From: Polyodon spathula
Lineage: Eukaryota; Chordata; Actinopteri; Acipenseriformes; Polyodontidae
Length of the DNA stretch: 64,000 nt
Reading direction: 5' to 3'
Assembly (NCBI RefSeq): GCF_017654505.1
Contig: NC_054565.1
Span: forward strand, 1,073,616 to 1,137,615
Shown here: piece by piece, positions 1-11,460 of the stretch
Layout of the letters: each line of letters begins with the position of its first letter
How positions within the stretch are numbered: position 1 is the first letter of the stretch
Position numbers and translations under genes: made by a program
The notes under the pieces: generated by a model
Told to the model about the DNA's origin: nothing
The model's database searches: none
Seen by the model: the letters and a program-made list of their open reading frames with translations, nothing else

Positions 1-855
1 ACAGATGTAATGCTTTTATTTAATTTAGCAATTAAAACTCTGTTCAACACAAAACACTGTGTCTAAAAAACGGGCAAGAATTCAATAAAAGGCCATCCCT
101 GTGGGTTAGTTTAGCAATATCAGGCTGAGAGAAAAAGCATATGAGAAGTGTTTTAAAATGTTATGTAACTATATGTGACAATACTGAACTCTTATTAATA
201 TTACATTACTAACATGTTTTGTGTTCTTGCACAACAATCTAAAATGAAAAGTTATCTGCTGGGTTTTTGTTTTGTTTGTATTTTTTTAGTGTCCTAAAAT
301 TTTGTGCTTTTGTAGATATTTGTAATTTGTAGAAAACATACATTAATACTGATGCACACCTTACGGACTCTCTCAGCCAATCAGGTTCCAAGTTAGAGTG
401 GTTACTATTGTGCAGCAGATGCCCTCTAAAAGCTACCAGGACTTTAGTATCTTGAAACATTAAACAGCAACATCAATCTCAAGCAGTCTAATCAACTCTG
501 ACCTTAAAACGTACTTAAGAAAAGTCCTTAAGCACAAAAAACATTTGGTAATTTAATAATAGCATTTATATTCCCTGCAACAAGCTTCAGATAATTGACC
601 TTGTCTTTTGATAGCTGCCCTCTCCTTTGACTGTCACAGCAGTGGATTATCCTGCAGGGAGTGATCACTGTGTTGGACATTAATGTCTAAACAGAACCTG
701 TTTTGAAATGTTTCTCAAAATTCCTTTTAAAGTAGCTCTGTTTTAGCAGCGAGTGTTTTAAGGCTACGAATGTACTGGGAGGGAGTTACACAGCTTCATT
801 TACAGAATATCTTTCATCGTGACTTTGTTCAGAAGCAGACAGGAAAGTAACCCAC
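1..855 (-). other. Intron 9 of GRIK3 (partial)
   Basis: This is the sequence downstream of the exon 9 donor. It is AT-rich, and I recognise no exon, RNA gene or repeat. Exon 10 would begin to the left of the window. Confidence 0.75.
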
Positions 856-969
856 CAGAATTGTAGTAACAACAAGCGATCGGTTAGAGAGCGAGTCGGT
901 GATGTTCACCCCTTTCCCCCTTGAAACCTCGGTAACATTCAGGCCGTCTGTGGGGTTCCACGTTCCGAT
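856..969 (-). CDS. grik3: GRIK3 exon 9 (ATD-LBD linker and start of S1)
   Basis: A 114-bp phase-0 exon with acceptor TTTTACAG (970-971) and donor GTGGGT at 855. It reads [38 protein letters not shown]. This is the linker from the amino-terminal domain to the ligand-binding domain. It carries three sequons (NVT, NIT, NRS), and its last residues start S1, which would continue EEP-(F/Y)-V in exon 10, beyond the left edge. No agonist-binding residue lies in this exon. Confidence 0.94.
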
Positions 970-3900
970 CTGTAAAAGAAATGAGAAGCAGTGGCGTTAC
1001 ACCCACTGTATCTCCTAGCAAGCCTGCGCAGGGATTCAAAAATAAATTGCTGTTTGATTTTGATTGCGTCTGGCCTTAGTTGGGTAGATAAAGATCTAAT
1101 AATGCAGGAATCCATAACCCCCTGCTGAAAACTGATGATTTTCTGTGAAAAAAAGGACTAAAGTAAGCAATCAAGGAAACTGCCTTGCCTAGATTAGTGA
1201 TCAGCATGGCAGACGTCGTCCATTTAAATTGCAATCATGTCTCTGGTCTCAGGGTATAGAAACAGCCTCAGCCCAAAGCATTAGAATTCAACTGATGCCA
1301 ATGATTGGCTATAATAATGCTTGGCAGAGCTGGATTTATTTATTTATTTATTTTTTTTGGAAGCAAACACCAACAGGTCAATGGCAATGCTATAAAAAAA
1401 AAGTCACCAAATAAAACCGCAATTGTACTTTAGCACCTTCCTTAGATGCTAAGTAACTCTTTCCTGTTCCAAAAATCCAACCTTAAAGTACCCACAAACA
1501 GCTTTCTATCAGAAACATAAAGCAATTCGAAGGAGTCTGCGCCAACAGAATTCAGTGCTTGAAGCGGGAAACATTCCCACAGTTCCTGTTAGACCTGAGC
1601 TAAAAAAAAATAAAAAGGTTTTATCGAGTGTTATTTGTGATACAGCTCCACCAGTAAACAGAACATCTAATCAAGTGTCAGCCAGCCCCCAGGCATCTAC
1701 AAAACATATCATAATGAATTTTGGGTTGTGTATGTTTACCTACACAAAGAAGCATGCTGAGTACTGTATTTATATATCTTGCATCTTATTTCATCTTTTT
1801 TTTTTTTTCAGGCATCAACAACACCACCTCAATCAGACATTGAATTAGGCAATCTTTTTTTTTTTTGGTTTTGTTTTTCAGATAAATATTACTTTTTTAG
1901 GTTTGTAATCTTTAGTTCGGATTACTGGTTTTAGACTTTTGTATCCCAGCAGTCTGCCCGAGTCGCATTTCCAGGTCCTATTTAGTAAATTCATTAATCA
2001 TCATTCTTTGAGTAATATTTATAATACGCTTTTAAAGTGTCGTTTTGGCATTGGCTGGGCTGTCATTTCAATGTAATCCCATGGATTCATGTTTACTAAT
2101 ACATGTTTCTTAGTTTCTGCAGCCCTCCCCCAGACTTCTAAAGTATCTCTCACTCTTTCAAGATCACTGCAAAACAAAATGCAAGCTCAATTGTAGGCAC
2201 TCAGGACTGCATTGAATTCTGAATGGCTTCTCGCAAATGATGTCATTACAGGTTAAGATCAGAGAAAATGGCTGAATAGAGGCAAACACAACACAGACTT
2301 TACACAATTATCACCCTTGGGCGAAGCTCTACATTCAAATGCTTCCCTAACAGTTGGTGGAACAGTCTTTTGGCTGTATGCAAAAAACTGCATTTTCAAA
2401 AAAAGATAAAAATGTGGACTAAATCGCCCTGCATCCCTAAAGCAAAAATCCATATTCATGTATTAAATATTTACAGAGAAGCGCTCTACACAGCGTTAGT
2501 TTTGAAGCAGCAGTTTTTTTTTTTTTTTTTATATATACATTGATTTTGTGATAGTAATGCCATCGTAGCTCTTCTTGCTGTTTATTGTTTTTCAATGTTT
2601 TACAGGAATGCTCTTCTTTTGTGATCATTAAAATCTCAATTGCATTTATTTCCATATAGTCTGGTGCTACTTAAGACTGAAACTCATACTAACCTATGCA
2701 CTCTAATAGAACGTATTATATACTTGTGAACGGGGTCTTTATTACTTGCTCTATACCTTGCATACTATTTTGAATTTGTATTATATTTCTTTGCTATACT
2801 TCATTTTGTATTATTTATTTATTTTTACATGTTATTAATTGTAGGCCCCTTTGACAAAAGTTATATCATTTAAAGTCTGTATCGATTAATTCCGTGCTAC
2901 TGTTTCAGTACATTTAATTTCCTTGATTAAGTTGTGAATACAGTTGCTATGCTGTATATTAGTATGAATATTGTCAGCTACTGTGTATTATATGTGTCTA
3001 AAAGTAAAATAAAAATATAACATAATCCTGGAAATAGTTTTTCCTGCTGCAGGTTCCCTAGAGAAACATTGTTATACAAATTCCTGTAACATACACAAAA
3101 AATAGGCTAACCCTAGGCACTCACTCTAATTTTAAGACATATATTTTGCAAAACGCCTTAATGCCTAGCTTTCAGAAAGCTGTAAAATAATACTGTCCTC
3201 AGTACAAATAAACACTATACATCCAAAGGATAGGGGTCTGTAGAAACTAGCCTCAACTATGTCTTAATCTCCCTCTCTCAGCATCCAAGTTCCTATTATA
3301 TCGATTCATTTAACCCGATTGGTTAAATGTGATTATCCCAAGTGGTCCAATCTTGAAAGGTAATTGTATTCTTTCATGAAGGAGCTTTCCAACTTTTAAT
3401 GATGTTACAACTTGTACCCCAAGCGATTCCTCTATTTTACATTTATCAGCATTTCATAATGACTGAAACTAATGATAAAATTCACTTTGTTGGATTACTT
3501 TAGGAGCCCTCAGGCTTCAAACAGTATGTTGTTTTCAATCTGAACGCATTCCTCTCCAAGTCAAATTTATCTTCAGTCTTTCCTCTGGCCTAGTAGTGGA
3601 CAGCAATGCATTCATTGGTATCATTCTGATTTTACTGAATCATGACATTCTTCTCAGTCTGAAATGTGTAAGAAACAAACAAACAGCCTGCTGAGTGACA
3701 ACAACATGGCACAACACCCTGACTATAAATCACTATGAGTGATGGTAATTGGTCAGAGCCTCACCAGTGTCCCTACTGTACTACAACGGTTTAAAGAACA
3801 GATAGGATCTGTGCGACAGTTCTGGTCCTGAGGGAGCTGCTGAATGATTCAGAAGAGATGACTGAACAACACTTCTTCTGAGTTCATACAGCAGCTTTGA

Positions 3901-5334
3901 GTTATAGTCCACTAACGTGTTACAAGAGGAGCTTTCTCTTCATGGCCTGCCCTAGCCTGGAAAATGAACCCAGCACAGTATGTATCTTATTAACACATCA
4001 CTGTATATGTATTTAGTTATTTATCTTATAAAATACAAGTCTGTCCTAAGATTCAAAGTGCCACATCATTAGAGGACTGCTTTTGTTTCTATGAAGATTT
4101 GTTTGCTGATCTAGCCTATGCTACATATATTTATGACAGGCAGCTCCTGAATTGAGGGGAAATAAACACAGACAAAACAAATCTCATGTAAAGCTTGCAA
4201 ATGGGGTGGCATTTTCTCCTAATATGACCCAATCGGAGGGGTTTTAATAAAAAGGACTCCACTATGACAACACCCAAGAAGACCACGCTGCATGGGCTAA
4301 ACCTGCTGTATTTTGTGTCGCCATCATTATTTCTAGTTTGCATTAGTTTGCTATTTTTGCATAATTCCAAAGAGGCATTCAATGGATTTACAAACGACGG
4401 TCTTCATTTGTGCATTTTTCTCTAGATTCCAGCCACTCCATAAACATACTTGTCAATAATTAAGCCCCTCATTATTATAAAAGCATTTGACCTGGGAACG
4501 ACATTAACAAAGAATGCAATTAACACTGAAGTACTTTAATCTCATTTGTTCATACTCACTATGGCTGTGTTTCAAGCAGTCCATTACATTTCTTGTTGGG
4601 AACTAGATGATATTAGCAAATACGGATTTCAAACGCAAAACAAGTAGCACAAAGCCAGCCAGCTGGGCACACTAATATTTGTTAAGGAACTCATTATTTG
4701 TATTTATCTATGGGAAATAACCTTAAGATGCAACCGATTACACATAAAACAAATATCTGATGCTTTCTTCCTTTTCTATATTGCTGAATTTGGTGCTAAT
4801 GAAAGGTGAGAGACATACACTTGCTGTACTGAATCTTACAGGAATTAGATTATTGTGGGGTACAGCAACACTTCTAGCAAAGTAACTGGAAACTAATGGA
4901 GTACATTACTTTCAACCAAAATAACTTGTTTTTAACTACAGTATACTGGTGGTCCCTGGAAATACAGGGCATGTGATAAGAAGAGTGGGCAATGGCAGAA
5001 TGGGTTACAGCAGAGGAATACAGATTCAGTCAGAAAACTCATGTGTTTGAAGAACATCATTTATTAAAGCTTAGACAAGACAAATACTATACTGTACATA
5101 TTTTTATTATGTGTAATGTTTTAACCAAAAAAAAAAGGCTAGGGAGGCAAACACTGACGGAATAGGGATGACTGGATTTTGGCAAGATGTAAAACCCTTT
5201 CTAGCTGATCATTAGACATTTGTTTGTCGAGTGATGAATATTCTGGGTATTGGAAATGCCTAATATGCTTGATGAATTCCTGTCATGGCAGCTTGCATGG
5301 GGTTTCTCATTTTTTAATCTAAAAAAAGGCATAC
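970..5334 (-). other. Intron 8 of GRIK3
   Basis: A 4365-bp intron between exons 8 and 9, the largest complete intron here. It is AT-rich with short homopolymer runs, such as poly-T near 2513-2530. Short open frames occur but none resembles a known protein, and I see no additional exon. Confidence 0.8.
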
Positions 5335-5442
5335 CTTTTCCAGCCCATCTTCCTTCAGACTGATGATATCCAAATCAAACTCTGTCCGCAGCCCGCTGGT
5401 CTTGTTGAAAACCATCCGCCCAGTTAATCCTTCCCATTGAGC
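5335..5442 (-). CDS. grik3: GRIK3 exon 8 (end of amino-terminal domain)
   Basis: A 108-bp phase-0 exon with acceptor TTTCCCAG and donor GTATGC. It encodes [20 protein letters not shown] then [16 protein letters not shown], with sequon NKT. The 36-codon length matches the family. I saw no sign in the following intron of the alternative 45-bp exon that GRIK1 uses at this junction. Confidence 0.95.
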
Positions 5443-6425
5443 CTGGGAAAGGGACACAAGACGATGGAAGTTACTAGACACCCTTACTCATCGCTCAGCA
5501 CCACATTTCATTTTAATTACATTTTACATTGAAACTTTCTCCCACTGGACCATGATTAATTAACAATCTTCTCCATCATTGTTCATTGTGAAGCATTCGC
5601 TTGATTTCTCATGAACTCTATTATAACCCTGTGTCCTGATTTACTGATAAACCTCGTGGGCTGAACATATATCTTGTTTCTAGGTTTAATAGGGTTGTCT
5701 GTTACATTTGTGCTAAAGAAAACAATGCTGTGCTCATTTTACAGCGTCCCTTTATCTGTTCAATTCAATGAATCAAATGTGCTCATGCTTCTACAGACCT
5801 ACTGTGATGAATAGGCTGCTTTAATTTAAATTACGAAGCCTCTGATTCAGTCTTGAGCTTCTTCAAGATACTGGCTAATATTTTGTCTCTCTCCAACACT
5901 AAGATATTTCACGAACGCATGTACACAGGACTCAAATGTCAATAAAACATGTTAAATTGACATAATGTCTTTATATTTATTTTAAAGCACAACATATTAG
6001 TCACAGACAGGATTCTGGTTTTATTCTTCTGAATGTATTTTATCTAAAGTATTTTAGCACAGTGCCACCCACGGCTGGCTAATGGAATTTGGGATTATTA
6101 TATAGATTAGATATGATGTGACACGATACGTTATGACACACGGCACTGGCTAAATGCTGGAAAACATTTCAGTGCAAAACAATTTGTATTTGAAACGTAA
6201 CAAAAAAGCTTTTAAATGATCCATACAGTGTTAGTAAGCAGAAATCCAGAATAATTGATATAAGTTTCTGAGCGAGAACATGACCCAACTTCACACCGTT
6301 TTCTTATTTTCAATTATGGCTTTCCAACATTAATGACAAATTCAAGTCAACACATACACTGCAAAAGCAGCAATATTTGATTTAAAAAAAAAAAAGTGAG
6401 GCAATAAAGCTTCTTTTTGAAATAC

Positions 6426-6569
6426 CTCTTTGATAAAATTCATAAAGCGTCCACCGAACCTCCAGGGCTTGTGCCGGTGACACTGCAAAGAGTTGACGGT
6501 CATCTGAGGGGCTCTCTGATAGGAAACCGACACAATATGAACAGCATCGTATGTAAGAGCAGCATCTGT
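6426..6569 (-). CDS. grik3: GRIK3 exon 7 (amino-terminal domain)
   Basis: A 144-bp phase-0 exon (48 codons, the family length) with acceptor TTTCAG and donor GTATTT. It encodes [48 protein letters not shown]. The Cys of SLQC corresponds to GRIK2 Cys347, the partner of the exon 3 Cys. [18 protein letters not shown] and RFMNFIKE match GRIK3 better than GRIK1 (ASHRASQLTVSS) or GRIK2 (VQQFPQMTVSS). Confidence 0.95.
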
Positions 6570-6967
6570 CTGAAATAAAGGGGAACATTATTTCAGCTGA
6601 TAAAAGTCCTGCTTAAGAAATACTGCTCCTTATTCACAAAGAGGTAAGCGGCGAGTTATTGAAAGACTGCTTTTATTAATAATTGTTGCTGTTAGCAACA
6701 GCCTACAACAGAATCACGAACAGCAAACGCTGTTGTATTCATAACAAGTTGAATACTGGGAAGCTGACATTGGGAACAGGAGACAATATTTTCTCAAATG
6801 CAAATGAAAATAAATAATGCTGCAGTGGTTTTCTGCTGCCAGATGATTGTTTTCTAGTCATTCTTTACAATGGCCAATATTACTGGAGAACGTCTGAGAT
6901 ATCTGGAGGTTTCAGTTCATTGGTTTCTGAAATCTCTGTTTTTTCCATAGCTATCCTGCTTAAGGGT

Positions 6968-7065
6968 TGGTTTCACAGACCCTGATTAGCACTAATCCCG
7001 GACTACCTAATGCTACTTTAGGTAAGGTAGCCCAAGATTAGGGCTAATTAGGAAATGTGAAACCA
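6968..7065. repeat. 98-bp palindromic MITE-like element
   Basis: The ends are perfect inverted repeats (TGGTTTCACA at 6968-6977, its complement at 7056-7065). The interior continues as an imperfect hairpin: left ATTAGCACTAATC and GGACTACCT pair with right ATTAGCCCTAATC and GGCTACCT. It lies in intron 6 of GRIK3. The layout is that of a short non-autonomous DNA transposon. Similar palindromes containing GATTA and TAATC blocks and ending in GGTTTCACA-like termini are scattered through fish genomes, but I cannot name the family. Confidence 0.7.
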
Positions 7066-7529
7066 GATGGAATTGATAACTTTGCCTGACATGTTATTTT
7101 GTGGATGATTTAAAAGCAATAACTTTGCTCCATAATGAAGGAATAAGACTCTCTTTAATTGTGTTGAAACTAAGCTTAACTTGCAAGAGGCGTTCTAATT
7201 ATATTATTTCCATTCTCCATCCCCATTGGATATATCTGTATGCCAACCCTTGTAGAGTATTACTGATCGTGTTATTTTAATATCTGGGCACACTCTATAA
7301 TATCTATGGAAGGATAATTTCTAAAGATAACCACTGCCGTCTAAAATCACGTTGAATCCTGGCTGAAAGAAAAACGCTACTTGAAATACTGGTAAACCAG
7401 TTTGGTGTTTGTGTTGAAATGGGGTTAAATACAATGGTCACAGAAATATTTTCTGAAGTGTCAGCTTTCTGAAGTGTCTCCTCGCATTTGTAGTCTTTAA
7501 TACATGTCATAAGAAAACATTAATCATAC

Positions 7530-7703
7530 CGTCATAATGCCATCTAGAAGACCTGATTCAGGCTTCGGTGCTACTTGAACACGCTCCATAGACCATTTCT
7601 CCACCACTGAGGCTACATGAGGATTTTCTGTATTCAAAATCCGGAACCCAGTCATATTAACTCCACAGTAATGATACGGCTCCAAGTCAAGCGCATAAAG
7701 GTC
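7530..7703 (-). CDS. grik3: GRIK3 exon 6 (amino-terminal domain)
   Basis: A 174-bp phase-0 exon (58 codons, the usual length) with acceptor AAAAG and donor GTATGA. It reads [53 protein letters not shown] is a conserved sequon. One residue is unusual: the motif normally reads EPYRYSGVN in this family, but here it is EPYHYCGVN, which adds a Cys that is not part of the conserved disulfide. Confidence 0.95.
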
Positions 7704-8930
7704 CTTTTGAAAAGAAAAGATCTCATTTAACATACAGGAATTGCTTTTTATTGTAGCTTTCAGAAAAGCCCTAGACCACTTTGTGTTGCTGCAAAAAAAG
7801 AAATGGGATTAGCTTGAGAGAGGATAAGGCATTGCATGGATTCCATGTATGAACTTTGAAAACACAGCATAAATCTTTCCTACAACTTTCACTGGAGGAT
7901 TTGCACATGCACGTAAAACAGTGGGAACACACTCATGCGTTATGAGGATACCTTATAATAATGAGCTTCAGTTTAAAAAAATGTTGTGGATGTTGTCATG
8001 GCTTGAAACAGCTAAGGATTATATGCAGGGAACTGTAGTCAGCCTTGCAATTTGGCAATATTTGAATGTGTTCTTAGCCAAATTATGACACACAGTGCAT
8101 TCAAGATTACCTGGAGACCTTTTAGAAACATCCAGTGTAACATAATAGAGTAATTAATTAGCACCCTGCGGGCCCTGTACTGCAGAAACACAAGCACACG
8201 AGGTATAGTGCAGGCTCAGGAAACCGCACAGCCAGAAAGAACAAATAGATGCATTTAATCTACCAGAACAAAAGCGCCTGTTGAAGACGGCTTCTTATTT
8301 TAATTGCCTGAATCAGTAACGGTTTTTGGTCTACATATGTAAAACTCCCTGGTTTTTAACAGTAATTTAGACTAAAACCTTGAGCACTAGTAACTACCAA
8401 GACAATGTCATACTTAACCACTACCCAACCCACCCGGGATATTCCTTCAAGCGCTACAAGCCCATGATTGTAATGGAACAGCCAGCAATGCAGAGACAAG
8501 CCAGTAACAACCCCAGGGATCACAGCAAGTGTTTCAGCTTGTTTATGTCATATTGCTAAAAGGCTAAAACACAGGTTCTGTACATGCTTGTGCTGCATAT
8601 ATTATTAGTGCTGCTGTGGGATTCTTTTTTTTTTTTTTTTTTTTTAAAGGAAATAAACAAGTTAATAATACATTAGTAATACATGTTACCTCATTATAAG
8701 GCAACCTTATAAGGCACAGAGCTTGTTATAAAGTTAAATGGTCATGGATCCCCATTCTCCCATAATGCCATACAAAGCATCAAATTGTAGCACTTTAAAA
8801 AGAGTTTATACTATAATTAACATTCGTACATCATATCAGAAGAACCCTTAAATCTTAACATGAACGCAATACCTCTATAAAACTGTTAAAATGTCAGACA
8901 AATATGTTACGATTTGAAACCATACATTAC

Positions 8931-8984
8931 CAAAGTTGTAAAGATGTAGTGGTAGTATTCTGTCATCATCCCCATCGCCAAAGC
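8931..8984 (-). CDS. grik3: GRIK3 exon 5 (54-bp micro-exon)
   Basis: A 54-bp phase-0 exon that encodes ALAMGMMTEYYHYIFTTL, almost invariant across kainate receptors. The acceptor is CCTAAAG and the donor GTAATG. The length matches the family's 54-bp exon exactly. Three following base pairs could be read through in frame, but the splice donor and the start of exon 6 ([10 protein letters not shown]) fix the boundary. Confidence 0.94.
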
Positions 8985-9316
8985 CTTTAGGGAGGTAAAA
9001 AGATGATAAAGAAACACATTCAAACAAGAATTGACACACAATAACTGGAATGTCAAATATATTCTGTATTGTGTGGATGGCTTGGGTAAAAGAGTTACTA
9101 ACAAGCCCACCCATCCTGTATTTCCATCAGTTCAACTTAAGCTGTTTCATTTCATTATCAAAAGCACAGCATGCATTCAGCTTGTGTGTGCTGTCAGGTC
9201 AGGACCCTGTAGGTGAGACGAGATTAAAGGTTTATGATTGTCTGTGCAAAATTAGTCTGGCTCTTTTGTACAGTGGTTGACGCTGGCTTGGGGAAAGTGT
9301 GGGAGCTGGTTATTGC

Positions 9317-9318
<2 letters not shown>

Positions 9319-9398
<80 letters not shown>
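9319..9398. repeat. (AT)40 microsatellite in intron 4
   Basis: An uninterrupted 80-bp AT dinucleotide tract only 74 bp from the exon 4 donor. It makes up about one sixth of the 487-bp intron. The open frames crossing it (YIYIYI) are artefacts of the repeat. Confidence 0.99.
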
Positions 9399-9401
<3 letters not shown>

Positions 9402-9471
9402 TGAAACTCAATGAAAGATTACTACAATGATTTAATGTTCTGTGCTGTGGTGACGTTAGGCTCAGACTCAC

Positions 9472-9650
9472 CTGTTTTAGAATCTGAGCTGCCATTGTGT
9501 GACTGCAGTCGAAGATAATGCGGAACTCGCGACTCCTCTTCATCTCCTTCAACAGGGGCCTAGCGTCGTCGTCCAGAGGCAGCTGTCGTATTTTTAACCG
9601 GATGTTATACCTGGAGGGGGCCATTATCAGTTCCTGTAGTCTAATAAGAC
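9472..9650 (-). CDS. grik3: GRIK3 exon 4 (amino-terminal domain)
   Basis: This 179-bp exon has acceptor CTAAAG (9651-9652) and donor GTGAGT at 9471. It completes the split Gly codon and reads [38 protein letters not shown], then [18 protein letters not shown]. The family's usual exon is 182 bp. The loop LPLDDDARP is one residue shorter than the mammalian GRIK3 version I recall (LPIDSDDSRP), so a codon is missing with the frame intact. The central motif [14 protein letters not shown] is the strongest GRIK3 discriminator in the window. Confidence 0.95.
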
Positions 9651-9844
9651 CTTTAGGGAACAAATGTCAGAGAGCTTTGGCTAACTTAACACATAATTAC
9701 ATCTTGTAGTCACTGAATTCAAATGTATACAGAACACTGAGGTGAAACCTCTAATTCTTTAAGACTGCATCGGGAGACTTCACAGATTGAAACAACCGCT
9801 GTAGTTAAAGACTCAAGGCAGGCACACATTGAAAGTTAATTCAC

Positions 9845-9890
<46 letters not shown>

Positions 9891-10870
9891 AAAAAAAAAC
9901 AGTCTTGCTTAATAACAGAATGAATCAGTTATTTATGTGTCAAAGCACGGTAATATACCTGTATTAAAAGTATCATACTTCACCGCAATGTATGTCAATC
10001 ATATCAGTAAGGCAAGTTTTAAATTAATTAAAAGGGAAATAGTGGTGCAGCAAGTTCATTCAATAGCTTTACTGAGGGAATCATGAGATAGAACTGCGTA
10101 CCACTCGAACATGCACGTCTGTGCTTGAGAGAGATCCACGGCTAATTCACAGGGGGAGTGGTGAAGATTGAGGAATGCACACGCTTAACCTAACCGAGCC
10201 AGTGCCATGTCCCTTTTAAAAAATATCACTTGACAGTAAGAAAGAAAAGAAAGGAAAATCTCACCATTAATGTGCTGTGGCAGAGCCTAAACAAAGTTAC
10301 ATGCATTCGAAGTCTACGAGCTGCTGTATCTAATAAGAGGCGAAGGTTCCAAAACCATGAGATGCTGATTAAAAGGAGGCATCTACTCATTGAACCTAAC
10401 ACATGGGGAAAAAAGACTAGATGTGAATCCTGCTTGGGGACATGCAGCAACCTGACTAAAAGCTGTAATTCGACTGGATGTTGCTCCAAGTGCCCAGATA
10501 CAGGTTGCAGGAAAAGAGAGATCCACTTGCCATATGAAAAGCTAATCACAAGGCTCATTATCAAGCCTGCAAGCACATGGATTGCTTGATCTGCTGAGAA
10601 CCTCATGTAGGTACAATTGGCTCTGTTTTGAATCCATGCAGGGCCCTGTTCAGATGCAGAGTGGATTAAAACAAAAAGAAGTGTCTATGTATGACTTTTA
10701 CATACAGTAAAAGCACTCTTCTAATATAATGATTGCACATGAATTAAATGCCTTTTTAAGAAAATCTTAATGCCTTCAGCAATTCTGAGCAATTCCTGAA
10801 TGCAGCTTTGCATTACAGCATGCAAAATCAGCAACAGGGGTTGCAATAAGACAATAGCGTCTTCACTTAC
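9651..10870 (-). other. Intron 3 of GRIK3
   Basis: A 1220-bp intron. Besides the poly-A tract it has a stretch (about 10226-10606) that is open on both strands for more than 115 codons. The plus-strand reading has eight Cys in about 32 residues but begins at TTG, not ATG. I do not recognise it and do not call it a gene. Confidence 0.75.
9848..9899. repeat. Poly-A tract in intron 3
   Basis: A run of 42 A, one C, then nine A, ending before another C. It could be the tail of an old plus-strand retroposon, but no element body or AATAAA is recognisable just upstream. Read length in such tracts is error-prone. Confidence 0.97.
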
Positions 10871-11128
10871 CAGTGCTGTCATCATAAACAACCGTTGCAG
10901 TCTTCCATTTTAAAAACTGTACAAGATCCAGAATGGCCAGACTGAGCGAGGAGTAGTCTGGATACAGATTGGCGTAGAAAGTGTCCCTGTTGTCTATTGG
11001 ATGGTGTTTCCATCGCACTTGTATGTGCGGCACTTCCAGTGCGTTACAAATGGACTGAACCGCATTAGATGAAGAGCTGTGAGATGGCCCAAATATTGCA
11101 ACTACACCTAAGGACAGCTGATCACAGG
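10871..11128 (-). CDS. grik3: GRIK3 exon 3 (amino-terminal domain)
   Basis: This 258-bp exon, the usual kainate-receptor length, has acceptor TATAG at 11129-11130 and donor GTAAGTG at 10870. It encodes [52 protein letters not shown] and VVYDDSTG. The first Cys (CDQL) corresponds to GRIK2 Cys96, one partner of the conserved amino-terminal-domain disulfide; its mate is in exon 7. RWKHHP-DN favours GRIK3 over GRIK1 and GRIK2. The exon ends with the first base of a Gly codon that exon 4 completes. Confidence 0.95.
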
Positions 11129-11283
11129 CTATAGAGAAAAAAAAAATACAATTAACAGGGAGCATACCAGTAGGGTGATTCTGAGTCTATAATGTACTTT
11201 TCTCTGATGAATGCAGAATAAAAGGGCCTGGTGTCAATACAAGTCGTTAAATGCTAAACAAGTTGACAGTGTGGTTGCCTTAC

Positions 11284-11460
11284 CTTTCCTTGACGCTTCA
11301 AAGCTATCGTAGATATTTATCCTTTGTATGTCATACGTTAATGTAGTATTTGGTAGCAAAGTCCTATTTCTGTTAATGTTATTCACAGCAAATTTAAAGG
11401 CTTGCTCTTCTGCGCTTACAAGTGGACCCCCAGCTCCTTCGATAAGTTCAAAGATTCCTC
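11284..11460 (-). CDS. grik3: GRIK3 exon 2 (start of amino-terminal domain)
   Basis: This 177-bp exon is preceded by a pyrimidine-rich tract with CAG (11463-11461) and followed by donor GTAAGG at 11283. It enters with two bases of a Gly codon and leaves with one base of an Ala codon. It encodes the first beta strand of the domain (GGIFE), then [32 protein letters not shown] and YDSFEASRK, all kainate-receptor hallmarks. Two N-glycosylation sequons (NRT, NTT) are visible. The variable loop after GGIFE ([11 protein letters not shown]) has the usual length but a divergent sequence. The exon lies about 260 bp left of an assembly gap. Confidence 0.93.

Larger units (their letters stand above)
856..11460 (-). 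other. grik3: GRIK3 (GluK3 kainate receptor) gene, partial: exons 2-9
   Basis: Eight exons on the minus strand join into one frame of 402 codons plus two bases of a split codon. The product is a subunit of tetrameric, glutamate-gated cation channels of the kainate class at neuronal membranes. What is present is the extracellular amino-terminal domain (periplasmic-binding-protein-like fold, ANF_receptor type), which governs subunit assembly, and the first residues of ligand-binding segment S1. GRIK3 is favoured over GRIK1 and GRIK2 by [50 protein letters not shown] and [17 protein letters not shown]. Introns 2 to 8 are about 155, 1220, 487, 1227, 960, 983 and 4365 bp, so the locus is compact here. 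Exon 1 and everything from exon 10 onward are outside the recognised sequence. Paralogue assignment is from remembered family sequence, not from a search. Confidence 0.92.

Noticed and set aside
856..11460. Assignment of the receptor to GRIK2 or GRIK1
   Set aside because: Exons 4 and 7 carry GRIK3-specific wording ([32 protein letters not shown]). GRIK1 and GRIK2 differ at these sites.
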